Assembly: GCF_004331485.1 (NCBI RefSeq)
Contig: NZ_SJKD01000002.1
Span: 744,001-808,000 of the forward strand
Direction of reading: 5' to 3'
From: Kribbella capetownensis
GTDB taxonomy: Bacteria > Actinomycetota > Actinomycetes > Propionibacteriales > Kribbellaceae
Length of the DNA: 64,000 nucleotides
Shown: one piece after another, positions 41,515-49,754 of the stretch
Position numbering within the stretch: position 1 is the stretch's first letter
Layout: each line of letters opens with the position of its first letter
Notes under the pieces: generated by a model
What the model saw: only the letters and a program-made list of their open reading frames with translations
Told to the model about the DNA's origin: nothing
Databases searched by the model: none
Made by a program: the position numbers and the translations under genes

Positions 41515-42330
41515 CTACTTCTCCGCGTCGGCCGGGAGCGGCTCGGGGTCTTTGCCGATCTCGGGCACATCGGAATCGTCGGCCGGCAACTCCAGGTCGG
41601 ACTGCGGCTCCGGAGCCGGGACGAGTGGCTGGTCGAGGCCGTTGTCCTCGCTGATCGCCGCACGGGCGACCGAGGCCTCGATCCGGTTCAGTTGTTTGCG
41701 CATGGCGGTTCCGGTGCCGGTCGGCGCGGCCCAGAACCGCCTCATGTACTCCTCGATCTCAGCCTGCATCATGGCCCTGAGCTGAGCTTGTGTGTACGGC
41801 AAATCGTCCTCCACGTGACCTGGGGTGAACTCGCCACGGGCGAGCGCCGCCCGGGCTGCGGGACCGGGGCAGTCGGTGCCGCCCGGCCGGACCGCGGAGT
41901 GCGGCCTGATCGCCGTACCGCGGGGAAAGATCGTGCGGAAGTCGGCGATCACCGCACGGGTGGTCGCCTTCAGCGCGGCGGTCGGCTGCTCGCCGGTGAC
42001 CAGCACCAGCAGGATCGCGCCGTACCGTTCGTTCAGATCGGCGTTGCCGTTCGCGCCGGACTGCGTCCGCAGCCCGCGCAGCGTCCAGGCCCGGCCGGCC
42101 TGGTCGACGGCGACCTGGTACGCGATGTCCGACCAGCCGCGGTCGTCCATGTGGTAGTTCTGCCATCCACGCAAGGCCGACGCGACCGCGGCCTGACTGT
42201 GGATGACACTGGTCGACCCGGTCCCGGGCCAGTGGATCACCGCGCCCTGGACTCGGGAGACGGTCAGGTTCCCCGGCCCGTCGTTCGGCGGCCGCGCCCT
42301 CCAGGCGGACCGCGGCAGGTATGTCACCAT
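41515..42330 (-). CDS. N-acetylmuramoyl-L-alanine amidase domain protein (PGRP type)
   Basis: 271 residues from ATG 42330 (AGGAG at ideal distance). The amidase domain has YLPRSAWRARPP, H33 in GAVIHWPG, WSDIAYQVAVDQAGRAW, and H144 and C154 in RPHSAVRPGGTDCPGP, the type 2 amidase zinc ligands. A C-terminal region of about 90 residues is acidic and Pro-rich (QSDLELPADDSDVPEIG). Unlike the Tat-secreted amidase at 5926-6597 it has no signal peptide. It could be released by lysis or another route, or act on internal muropeptides. Confidence 0.8.
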   Translation of the reverse strand: MVTYLPRSAWRARPPNDGPGNLTVSRVQGAVIHWPGTGSTSVIHSQAAVASALRGWQNYHMDDRGWSDIAYQVAVDQAGRAWTLRGLRTQSGANGNADLNERYGAILLVLVTGEQPTAALKATTRAVIADFRTIFPRGTAIRPHSAVRPGGTDCPGPAARAALARGEFTPGHVEDDLPYTQAQLRAMMQAEIEEYMRRFWAAPTGTGTAMRKQLNRIEASVARAAISEDNGLDQPLVPAPEPQSDLELPADDSDVPEIGKDPEPLPADAEK

Positions 42331-42450
42331 CCAGTTGCTCCTCACGTGCCTCACGAGCACCGCGTGCTCGCCGCTGGCACTCGGTGATCAACCGATCACA
42401 CTCGGCGCGCAGTCGTCAAGGCTGAACGGGCGTCCAATCAGTGCTCCGGT

Positions 42451-43155
42451 TCACGCAGAACTCCCGGCGAGCAGCCAGAACGCGACGACGGTGACCAGGA
42501 CGACGACCACCACCAGGACGAGGATGCCGACCCAGATCCGGACCACTCGCTGCCACGGCTTCGCGAGCGCGGTCGCGGGGTCGGGCCGGGCGGCCTGGGC
42601 CGGCTGCCACAGTTCGACCACCAGGCGTCCGGCGAACGCACCGGCGGCGATGATCAGGATCCACACCCAGCCGCCGGGACCGAAGTGGGGAAGGTGCATG
42701 TGGCTGGAATGCTGGTCGCTCGACGCATGGATCGTGATGGCCGGCCGGCCTTGGAAGAGGATCAGCCGGAGCGCTGCCAGGCCGGCCACAGCGGCGATCG
42801 TCAGCCACAGCGAGCGCATGATCAAGCCGGCCCTGGTCAGCCGCAGCGCGAAGGCCGTGGCGACCAGCGGCAGCAGCACGAAGACCGGCGCGACCAGAGC
42901 GGCGACGACCAGGACCGCGACGATGACCGCAGCGATGACGACGAACAGGCCGACCAGCACGCCGTCGATCCCCGAGCGTCCCTCGGTCGCCCCGGAGATC
43001 ATGTCGCCCGCGATGGGTCCGCCGACGTGGATGAACAGCCACGCGAAGAGAGGTCCGCCGACCAGCACGGCAGCAAGCCCTCCGATCGCCGCGCCGACGG
43101 CGGCAGCGGCGGATCGACCCCACGTCATACCGACTGAGAGCGGTGCAGTCTGCAT
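42451..43155 (-). CDS. Hypothetical membrane protein
   Basis: 234 residues with about five hydrophobic segments (AAAAVGAAIGGLAAVLVGGPLFAWLF, VLVGLFVVIAAVIVAVLVVAALVAPVFVLLPLVATAFAL, LWLTIAAVAGLAALRLI, WVWILIIAAGAFAGRLVV, IWVGILVLVVVVVLVTVVAFWLLAG). A His-rich loop (SSDQHSSHMHLPHFG) lies between helices and could bind metal, which is speculation. I recognise no family. Confidence 0.6.
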   Translation of the reverse strand: MQTAPLSVGMTWGRSAAAAVGAAIGGLAAVLVGGPLFAWLFIHVGGPIAGDMISGATEGRSGIDGVLVGLFVVIAAVIVAVLVVAALVAPVFVLLPLVATAFALRLTRAGLIMRSLWLTIAAVAGLAALRLILFQGRPAITIHASSDQHSSHMHLPHFGPGGWVWILIIAAGAFAGRLVVELWQPAQAARPDPATALAKPWQRVVRIWVGILVLVVVVVLVTVVAFWLLAGSSA

Positions 43156-43234
43156 CAGAACCTCGGCCCTTCACATCGCGACGAAGGTCAGGACCGTACG
43201 GCACCAGGAGGCCACCGGCACCGCGGTCAACCGG

Positions 43235-44287
43235 TCACGATGCGAGCAGTGGCAGAAGCTGGTCGCCGACGCGGACCGTTTCCTCGCGGTACGGCGTGTC
43301 GGAGAGGATGAAATGGGTGACGCCGAGGTCCTCGTACCTGCGCAGGGACTTCGCGACGTCTTCGGGTGATCCGACCAGCCACGTCGTACCCGCGCCGCCT
43401 CCGCCGTACTTGCCGGGCGCCGTGTACAGATTGTCGTCGAGTACGTCGCCACGCTCAGCGAGGTCGAGCAACCGTTGCTGCCCGACGGCCTTGAACCATC
43501 GGCGATCCCGGGAGCCCGCAGCGTCCGCCAGCTTCGCGACCTTGGTCTCGGCATCCGCCCACGCCTGCTCGGTGGTGTCGCGCACGAGCGTGGTGATCCG
43601 CAGCCCGAACTCCAGCGGCGGATGCTCCCGCCCCAGTTCGGCCTCGAGTGAACGCAGCCTGCTGATCCGCTCCGCGATCCCGTCCAGCGGCTCGCCCCAG
43701 AACAACTGCACATCGGCATCCGTCGCCGCCACCCGCTGCGCTGCCTCGGACGCACCCCCGAAGTACAACCGCGGATGTGGCCTTCCTTCCCGTACGACGG
43801 GACGCGTGGCGACCGTGGACCCGGTGACCGAGAAGTACTCGCCGTCATACGACACGTCCTCCTCGGTCCACAGCCGGCGTACGAGCTGGAGGAACTCGCG
43901 TGTCCGGGCGTACCGCTGCGCCTGGTCGCCCTCGGAGTCGCCGTACGCGGCGAGATTGTCCTGGCCGGAGACGATGTTGATCAGCAGCCGTCCGCCGCTG
44001 AGCTGATCCAGCGTCCCCGCCGCCGACGCGAAGTGCGCGGGCAGCCAGTACCCGGGCCGGATCGCCACCAGCGGCTGGAAGGTCGTCGTCCGCGCCGCCA
44101 GCGCGGTCGCCACCGTGAACGTGTCCGGCCGGCCCCACCCGGTCCCGATCAACGCGCCGCCCCAGCCGTGATCCTCGGCGAGCCGGGCCAGTTCGGTCAA
44201 CCGCTCCAGACTGTTGTGACCCGCGACGGCGTCGTCCCCGCGATGCCCGGGATCGACCTGATTCGGGAGGTACCAGAGGAAAGTCAT
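43235..44287 (-). CDS. LLM-class flavin-dependent monooxygenase, SsuD-like
   Basis: 350 residues of the bacterial luciferase-like fold with alkanesulfonate monooxygenase signatures: WYLPNQVDPGHRGDD, LIGTGWGRPDTFTVATALAARTTTFQPLVAIRPGYWLPAHFASAAGTLDQLSGGRLLINIVSGQD, YDGEYFSV, YFGGASEAAQRVAA. It would release sulfite from alkanesulfonates with reduced FMN and oxygen. It fits functionally with the SsuABC-type operon at 18617-22478, but lies 21 kb away, and no flavin reductase gene is beside it. Confidence 0.85.
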   Translation of the reverse strand: MTFLWYLPNQVDPGHRGDDAVAGHNSLERLTELARLAEDHGWGGALIGTGWGRPDTFTVATALAARTTTFQPLVAIRPGYWLPAHFASAAGTLDQLSGGRLLINIVSGQDNLAAYGDSEGDQAQRYARTREFLQLVRRLWTEEDVSYDGEYFSVTGSTVATRPVVREGRPHPRLYFGGASEAAQRVAATDADVQLFWGEPLDGIAERISRLRSLEAELGREHPPLEFGLRITTLVRDTTEQAWADAETKVAKLADAAGSRDRRWFKAVGQQRLLDLAERGDVLDDNLYTAPGKYGGGGAGTTWLVGSPEDVAKSLRRYEDLGVTHFILSDTPYREETVRVGDQLLPLLAS

Positions 44288-44480
44288 GCAAGGGAGTTTA
44301 TGTCCATCGTATTAGTAGACTTTCAGACCGTCTCGTGGTCTGGACAAGCGGGCTGTTCGCCCACACCGGCCTCTGACTCAGTACTGCGAGTTGTCGGGGC
44401 CAGCAGAATTCCCTGTTGGACTGTGCGCCGCGATCGTGAACAGGATGCTGGAGACGTTCCCCGACGGTTCGGAGGACCGG

Positions 44481-45103
44481 ATGACGAAGGCAGCACAGCG
44501 TTCGCTCGGCGACGGTGGACCGGAGGTCAGTGCGCTCGGGATGGGGTGCTGGGCGATCGGCGGGCCTGTGACGAGTCGCTGCGGCGGCTCGGGACGGACC
44601 ACATCGACCTGTACCAGTTCCACCTGGGCGGCTACGACCTGGCGAAGGCGGACGACGTCCTCGCGGTTTTCGAGGAACTGGTTGCCGCGGGCAAGGTACG
44701 GGCGCACTTCAACGTTTTCGGTGGCAACGCCGAGGTGCTCGAGCTGTGCGAGCAGCACGGCCTCGCGAGTATCGTCCGCGGTCCGCTCGGCATGGGCCTG
44801 CTGACCGGGAAGTTCGACCAGAACAGCACCCTCCCGGCGGACGACGTACGCCACGGCTGGAACTTCCGCACCGGCGACCAGGCCGAGTCCCTCCGCCGCC
44901 TCGACGCCATCCGCGACGTCCTCACCTCCGACGGCCGGACGCTGGCCCAAGGCGCCCTCGCCTGGCCCTGGGCCCGCAGCGAAGCCTTCATCCCGATCCC
45001 CGGCTTCAAGACCGTAGCCCAGGTAGAAGAAAACGCCGGCGCCCTCGACCACGGCCCCCTCACCAAGACCGAACTTGCCGAGGTCACCACAATCCTGCAG
45101 TAG
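44481..45103 (+). pseudogene. Aldo/keto reductase with internal deletion and frameshift
   Basis: From ATG 44481 one frame reads SLGDGGPEVSALGMGCWAIGGP, the normal AKR N-terminus. At about 44565 it jumps to another frame that starts CDESLRRLGTDHIDLYQFHLGGYD and continues through GKVRAHFNVFGGNAEVLEL and LAWPWARSEAFIPIPGFKTVAQVEENAGALD to a stop at 45103. About 80-90 residues carrying the catalytic Asp, Tyr and Lys are missing. The deletion junction GGGCCTGTGACGAG is seamless, so this is a decayed gene, not a sequencing frameshift alone. Confidence 0.8.
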
Positions 45104-45110
45104 AACGGCC

Positions 45111-46307
45111 TCAGCGGTTCGCGGGCTGGTAGGCGGTGACGACGGCGGCGCCGCCGAGGCCGATGTTGTGCTGGAGGGCGACGGCTGTGCCGTCGACCTG
45201 GCGGGCACCGGCCTCGCCGCGGAGTTGCCACGTGAGCTCGGCGCACTGGGCGAGGCCGGTGGCGCCGAGCGGATGGCCCTTGGAGATGAGTCCGCCGGAC
45301 GGGTTGACGACCCAGCGGCCGCCGTACGTCGTGTCGTTGCCGTCGACCAGCTTGTGCCCCTCGCCCTCGCCGGCCAGACCGAGCGCCTCGTAGGTGAACA
45401 GCTCGTTCGGGGCGAAGCAGTCGTGGAGTTCGATCACGTCGAGGTCGTCGGGGGTGAGCCCGGTCTGCGCGTAGACCTGGTCCGCCGCCGTACGACTCAT
45501 GTCCGTGCCGACCAGGTTGATCGCGCTGTTGGTGCCGAAGGTCGAGGGAAGGTCGGTGACCATCGCCTGGCCGACGATCTCGACGGCGCGGTCACCGAGG
45601 TCGTTCGCCTCGACGAACCGCTCGCTCGCGAGCACGGCCGCGCCGGAACCGTCGGACGTCGGCGAGCACATCAGCCTGGTCAGACCGGCATCGGCGTAGA
45701 CCGTCTTGGCGTTCTTGATGTCTTCGACGGTGTAGACGTCCTGGAACTGCGCGTACGGGTTGTTCGCCGAGTGCCGGTGGTTCTTGGCCGCGATCTTCGC
45801 GAAGTGCTCCGGCGTCGAGCCGTACCGCTCGTTGTGCTCCAACCCGGCGACGCCGTACATCCACGGCGCCGGCGGGGAGGCGAACTCGCGGATCTCGGCC
45901 AAAGCCTGGACGTGCTTCGCGACCGGCCATTCACGGTCCTCGTACGCCGCCGCGAGCGAACCGGGCTGCATCTTCTCGAAGCCGAGCGCGAGCGTGCAGT
46001 CGGCCAGACCGCCGCGGATCGCGCTCGCGGCCAGGTACAGTGCGGTCGACCCGGTCGAGCAGTTGTTGTTCACGTTGGTGATCGGGATGCCGGTCATGCC
46101 CAGCTCGTAGACCGCGCGCTGGCCGCAGGTGGAGTCGCCGAACACGTACCCGACGTGCGCCTGTTCGATCCGGTCGAAGGTGATGCCGGCGTCGTCCAGC
46201 GCCTTGCTGCCGGACTCCTTGGCCATCGCCGGATAGTCCCAGCCCGTCCGGCGACCCGGCTTCTCGAACTTCGTCATGCCGACGCCGATGACGTAGACCT
46301 TGTGCAC
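45111..46307 (-). CDS. Thiolase-fold protein, SCP-x/lipid-transfer type
   Basis: 398 residues. Nucleophilic C83 in [35 protein letters not shown] and the C-terminal [21 protein letters not shown] identify an SCP2-thiolase-like enzyme acting on acyl-CoA thioesters (cleavage or condensation). The GTG at 46307 is used because AGGAG lies 5 bp upstream; the upstream in-frame sequence overlaps the neighbour and looks non-coding. It is 8 bp downstream of the proline-racemase-family gene on the same strand. Confidence 0.88.
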   Translation of the reverse strand: MHKVYVIGVGMTKFEKPGRRTGWDYPAMAKESGSKALDDAGITFDRIEQAHVGYVFGDSTCGQRAVYELGMTGIPITNVNNNCSTGSTALYLAASAIRGGLADCTLALGFEKMQPGSLAAAYEDREWPVAKHVQALAEIREFASPPAPWMYGVAGLEHNERYGSTPEHFAKIAAKNHRHSANNPYAQFQDVYTVEDIKNAKTVYADAGLTRLMCSPTSDGSGAAVLASERFVEANDLGDRAVEIVGQAMVTDLPSTFGTNSAINLVGTDMSRTAADQVYAQTGLTPDDLDVIELHDCFAPNELFTYEALGLAGEGEGHKLVDGNDTTYGGRWVVNPSGGLISKGHPLGATGLAQCAELTWQLRGEAGARQVDGTAVALQHNIGLGGAAVVTAYQPANR

Positions 46308-46315
46308 GTCGTCTC

Positions 46316-47170
46316 CTAGTCCATCGTGACGAGGCCGGACAGCATGATGTCCAGCTGATCGGTTGTGCCCGACCCGATCGACTGTGCCTCGAAGGAGTGG
46401 CCGAACGGGCTTGCGTGAACCAGTGGCGCCCCGGCACAGACCTCGCCGTCTTCGACAGCGAGCACGTACCGAACGCAGGTGCCGGTTCCACACGGACCGC
46501 GATTGAGTACGCCGTCACCCCAGATCACCGCGCTGCGGGTCGACAATCCGGCCACCGGTTCAGTGATCAGCAGCATGTCCGGCGCCGGGACTGGGCTCGC
46601 CGGGCCACGCAGCCGGCTCAGGAGGTCGTGCCCCACGACTGTGAGCTCGTGGAACAAGAACCGGTCGAGCTGTACGCCGAGGTCGGAGGCAGTGACGGCC
46701 GCGAAGCGGTTGCCGCCGGCCGATGCCGACCTGATCCGAAGGGGCCTGCCCAGATAGTCGACCTGCTGAGGGACCGACGTACGCGCCACCGCCGGCATGT
46801 CGACGGCGACGCGGCCGGAGCCGAGGCTCCTGCCCACGATGAGACCGGCCGCCGTCTCGAACGTCACAGCCGGGTCCGTGCTCGGGTTGGTGCACATGGC
46901 CGTGGCGAACAGGGTCGCTTCGCCACAACCGCCGAGCGGCCCGTGCGCGGCGACGAACCTGAGCCCATAGTCGGCGTCGTCCGCCGACGGTGCGAACACC
47001 GCAGCGACAATCGCCGACGGGTCGCCTCCGCGGGTCTTGAAGTAGTCGACCCGGACCATTTCGAGCGCCTCGCCCTCGCACTGTCCCGACCAGGTCAGGT
47101 CGTAGCACGCGACCGGTTGGCCCTCGCTCGTGCCCTCGGCGACGAATCCGCTCACGATGGTTGCAGTCAC
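46316..47170 (-). CDS. Proline racemase/hydroxyproline epimerase family protein
   Basis: 284 residues. Two cysteines stand where the catalytic pair of proline racemases is expected: C82 in [13 protein letters not shown] and C227 in [14 protein letters not shown], with the half-domain pattern [21 protein letters not shown] before the first. The usual MCGHGTI is changed to GCGEATL, so substrate preference may differ; both Cys favour racemase/epimerase over dehydratase. The GTG start lies inside a 10-bp-arm palindrome. The thiolase gene follows. Confidence 0.75.
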   Translation of the reverse strand: MTATIVSGFVAEGTSEGQPVACYDLTWSGQCEGEALEMVRVDYFKTRGGDPSAIVAAVFAPSADDADYGLRFVAAHGPLGGCGEATLFATAMCTNPSTDPAVTFETAAGLIVGRSLGSGRVAVDMPAVARTSVPQQVDYLGRPLRIRSASAGGNRFAAVTASDLGVQLDRFLFHELTVVGHDLLSRLRGPASPVPAPDMLLITEPVAGLSTRSAVIWGDGVLNRGPCGTGTCVRYVLAVEDGEVCAGAPLVHASPFGHSFEAQSIGSGTTDQLDIMLSGLVTMD

Positions 47171-47191
47171 CGAACCATCATTGGTTCGGTG
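47168..47191 (-). promoter_or_regulatory. Perfect palindrome covering the racemase-family start codon
   Basis: CACCGAACCA-N4-TGGTTCGGTG, 10-bp perfect arms. On the minus strand the loop contains ATGATG and the 3-prime arm ends with the GTG start at 47170. A four-codon frame (ATG ATG GTT CGG TGA) ends overlapping that GTG (GTGA) and is preceded by GAGGA. It may be an operator or a start-codon-masking hairpin with a tiny upstream frame. The divergent SDR gene starts 126 bp away. Confidence 0.6.
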
Positions 47192-47316
47192 TCCTCGCGG
47201 TTGCGCCCTACAGGCGCAGGAAAACCCGTCACCGGCTTCCGACGAAGCGAGCTAGCCCGGCTCGGAGCGCACTCATAGCGTGAATCGGCGGTCAAGTTCG
47301 GGACGGAGGCATCGGA

Positions 47317-48048
47317 ATGTTCGCACCCACCGAGTCGGCGGGCGTCGCTGTGGTGACCGGCGGGGCCGGCGGCCTGGGACGGGCCTGTGTCGACTCGCTG
47401 CTGGCCCGCGGAACGGCTGTGGCCGTCGTCGATCGGATTGCACCGAAGGACCTGCCTGACAAGGCCATCTGCGTGACCGCCGACGTGACGTCGCCCGACC
47501 AGGTGCGGAGCGCCCACGAGGAGGTGGTGGACCGGCTCGGTGAGGTGTCGATCCTGGTCAACGCCGCCGGGATCGCTCGCTCCACCCGGTTCGCCGACAT
47601 CAGTCTCGACGAGTGGCAGAGCGTCCTGGGCGTCTCGATCACCGGCACGTTCTTGATGACGCAGGCGTGCCTGCCGGGGATGCGTGCGGCCGGCTGGGGC
47701 CGGATCGTGAACTTCTCCTCGACCGCGGGCAAGAACGTCTCCACCTTGGGCGGTGCCCACTACACCACTGCCAAGGCGGGACTCCTCGGTCTGACGCGCG
47801 CCCTGGCCAAGGAGCTCGGCCCGCTCGGCATCACGGTGAATGCGGTCTGCCCAGGACTCTTCGAGACCGAGATGGCGCGCTCGCTCGCGGCCGGGCGCGA
47901 CCTCGACACGTACCTCGGTGGTCTGCCGGTCCCACGGATCGGGCAGCCGTCGGAGGTGGGCGAGCTGGTGGCCTTCCTCGCCAGTGACCAGGCGGCGTAC
48001 ATCACCGGAGCGTCGGTCGACATCAACGGCGGGGAGCTGATGGTCTGA
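47317..48048 (+). CDS. SDR family oxidoreductase (FabG-like)
   Basis: 243 residues: AVVTGGAGGLGRACVDSLLARG (NAD(P) glycine motif TGxxxGxG), LVNAAGIARS, the catalytic S-Y-K in NFSSTAGKNVSTLGGAHYTTAKAGLLGLTRALA and the PG motif VCPGLFETEM. The end ITGASVDINGGELMV is typical of 3-oxoacyl-reductase-like SDRs. GGAGG precedes ATG 47317. Eight bp after its stop begins a KBL-type enzyme, so the pair may reduce or form amino-ketone products. Confidence 0.88.
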   Translation: MFAPTESAGVAVVTGGAGGLGRACVDSLLARGTAVAVVDRIAPKDLPDKAICVTADVTSPDQVRSAHEEVVDRLGEVSILVNAAGIARSTRFADISLDEWQSVLGVSITGTFLMTQACLPGMRAAGWGRIVNFSSTAGKNVSTLGGAHYTTAKAGLLGLTRALAKELGPLGITVNAVCPGLFETEMARSLAAGRDLDTYLGGLPVPRIGQPSEVGELVAFLASDQAAYITGASVDINGGELMV

Positions 48049-48055
48049 TGCCGCC

Positions 48056-49192
48056 GTGGTGACGCTGGACGGACCGCAAGGCCCGCGGATCCGCACCAGC
48101 GATGGGCGCGAGCTCCTCAACCTCTGCTCCAACGACTACCTCGGGCTGGCCAACGATCCCGACGTACGCCGGGTTGCCCATGAGGCGCTCGATCGGCTCG
48201 GGTTCGGCTACGCCTCCGGCCGGATCATCTCCGGTACGTCGACGGCGCACCTGCACCTCGAGCAGGAGCTGAGCACCTTCTTCGGCACCGAGGCGTCGCT
48301 GCTGTTCACCTCCTGCTTCGACGCGAACACCGGCCTGTTCGAGGTGCTGCTCGGACCTGACGATGTCGCGATCTCCGACGCCGCGAACCACGCATCGATC
48401 ATCGACGGACTTCGCTTGTGCCGGGCACGCCGGGCGATCTACCCGTCCCGCGACCTCGAGAGTCTCCGTCGGGAGCTCGTGGCATCCAGCGATGCCGGGC
48501 GCCGGCTGATCGTCACCGACGGCGTCTTCTCGATGGACGGCGTCAGCCCGGACCTCGAGGCTGTGTGCAATCTCGCCGATGAGTACGACGCGTTGGTCGT
48601 CGTCGACGACTCGCACGGGACCGGTGTACTCGGCGACCACGGACGGGGCACCGTCTGCGATCCAGGAGTCGCCGGTCGGGTGGACCTGGCGACCGGAACC
48701 TTCGGCAAGGCCTTGGGCGGCGCAGGGGGCGGCTTCGTCAGTGGCCGGCGCGAGTTCGTCGACCTGCTGCGTGAGAAGTCGCGTCCGTACGTGTTCTCGA
48801 ACGCGCTCCCGCCCTTGCAGGTCGAGGTGGCTCGGTACGCCTTGCGCATGCTCGAGCGCGACGACGACCGCCGTTCGCGGTTGCTGGACAACACCGCACT
48901 GCTGCGCAGCGAACTCAAGCGCCATGGCCTCGTCGTGCCAGAAGGCAAGCACCCGATCATCCCGATCATCCTGGGTGATGCCGACATCGCCCGCGCCACG
49001 GCCGCCGAGCTGCTGCGGCGCGACATCCTGGCGGTCGCCCTGACCTACCCGGTCGTTTCCGCGGACACAGCACGGATCCGGCTGCAGGTATCGGCCGCGC
49101 ATACCCCGGCCGAGCTGTTGGCCGCGGCAACCACGATCGCGGAGGTCGTCCGCGGAATGAACGCTTGCGAAACCTTCGGCGTACGCACATAG
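48056..49192 (+). CDS. PLP-dependent alpha-oxoamine synthase (KBL/BioF-like)
   Basis: 378 residues: LLNLCSNDYLGLANDPDV, GFGYASGRIISGTSTAHLHLEQELSTFFGTEASLLFTSCFDANTGLF, VVVDDSHGTGVLG, and the PLP lysine in LATGTFGKALGGAGGGF. The family condenses acyl-CoA with an amino acid (2-amino-3-ketobutyrate ligase, 8-amino-7-oxononanoate synthase). The protein begins at VTLDGPQGPRIRTSDGREL and lacks the usual N-terminal helix of about 30 residues; an in-frame stop at 48038 fixes GTG 48056 as the earliest start. Its stop codon overlaps the next promoter element. Confidence 0.85.
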   Translation: MVTLDGPQGPRIRTSDGRELLNLCSNDYLGLANDPDVRRVAHEALDRLGFGYASGRIISGTSTAHLHLEQELSTFFGTEASLLFTSCFDANTGLFEVLLGPDDVAISDAANHASIIDGLRLCRARRAIYPSRDLESLRRELVASSDAGRRLIVTDGVFSMDGVSPDLEAVCNLADEYDALVVVDDSHGTGVLGDHGRGTVCDPGVAGRVDLATGTFGKALGGAGGGFVSGRREFVDLLREKSRPYVFSNALPPLQVEVARYALRMLERDDDRRSRLLDNTALLRSELKRHGLVVPEGKHPIIPIILGDADIARATAAELLRRDILAVALTYPVVSADTARIRLQVSAAHTPAELLAAATTIAEVVRGMNACETFGVRT

Positions 49193-49206
49193 TGTACGTG
49201 CATACG
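49165..49206 (+). promoter_or_regulatory. Promoter/TetR-type box A (transporter operon)
   Basis: TTGCGA (-35, 49165-49170), 17-bp spacer, CATAGT (-10, 49188-49193). The 19-bp box CATAGTGTACGTGCATACG occupies 49188-49206, overlapping the -10 and the predicted start of transcription. A GGCGTAC half-site precedes it in the spacer. Copies B (55820-55838) and C (62989-63007) differ at only a few positions. Confidence 0.7.
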
Positions 49207-49228
49207 TGATCGCGGAGAGGTGCACAGT

Positions 49229-49753
49229 ATGGGCGGGCGCTGGCTGGTGCGGGGCGCGATGGCGATGGTTGCCGTTGTCTCCTTGTCCGGATGTGACTTC
49301 ACCCAGCTGAGCTTCCGGGTCGACGACCGGTTGCACTTCGCCGGCCCCGAAGCCCGATCGACGGTGGGTACGCCGGTCAAAGTCAGTTGGACGATGGACG
49401 AATTCTGGATCGCGGCCGACGGCAGCGAGCCGCCGTCGGACCAGGCCGGCTACTTCGCGGTCTTCGTCGATCAGAAGCCGGTCAAGCCCGGCCACACGAT
49501 GGACGACGTGGCCGACGGTGACGCGGCCTGCGAGGAGTCACCGACGTGCCCTGACCAGGACTACCTGACCAAGCACGACGTCTACACCACCACGAGCGGC
49601 GAGATCGCCATTCCGACGATCCCGGATCTGCCCGGCAGTGAAGAGAAGGTGCAACTCCACACCATCACGGTCGTGCTCATGGACACCTCCGGGCATCGCA
49701 TCGGTGAGTCGGCCTGGGACCTCGAAGTCCGGGTCCGGAAGGCGGGGTTCTGA
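49229..49753 (+). CDS. Putative lipoprotein, first gene of transporter operon
   Basis: 174 residues with a signal peptide ending in lipobox LSGC (WLVRGAMAMVAVVSLSGCDF). The mature part is acidic, with an Ig-like or beta-sandwich look (TPVKVSWTMDEFWIAADG; HTITVVLMDTSGHRIGESAWDLEVRVRK) and two Cys (DAACEESPTCPDQD) that could form a disulfide. No family is recognised. GGAGAGG precedes ATG 49229. It lies just after box A and 1 bp before the MFS-ATPase gene, suggesting an accessory role in transport. Confidence 0.7.
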   Translation: MGGRWLVRGAMAMVAVVSLSGCDFTQLSFRVDDRLHFAGPEARSTVGTPVKVSWTMDEFWIAADGSEPPSDQAGYFAVFVDQKPVKPGHTMDDVADGDAACEESPTCPDQDYLTKHDVYTTTSGEIAIPTIPDLPGSEEKVQLHTITVVLMDTSGHRIGESAWDLEVRVRKAGF

Positions 49754-49754
49754 C

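Noticed and set aside
47270..47285. CATAGCGTGAA before the SDR/KBL genes as a fourth TetR box
   Set aside because: It matches only the first bases of the 19-bp element. The GGCGTAY half-site and the RTACG end are absent.
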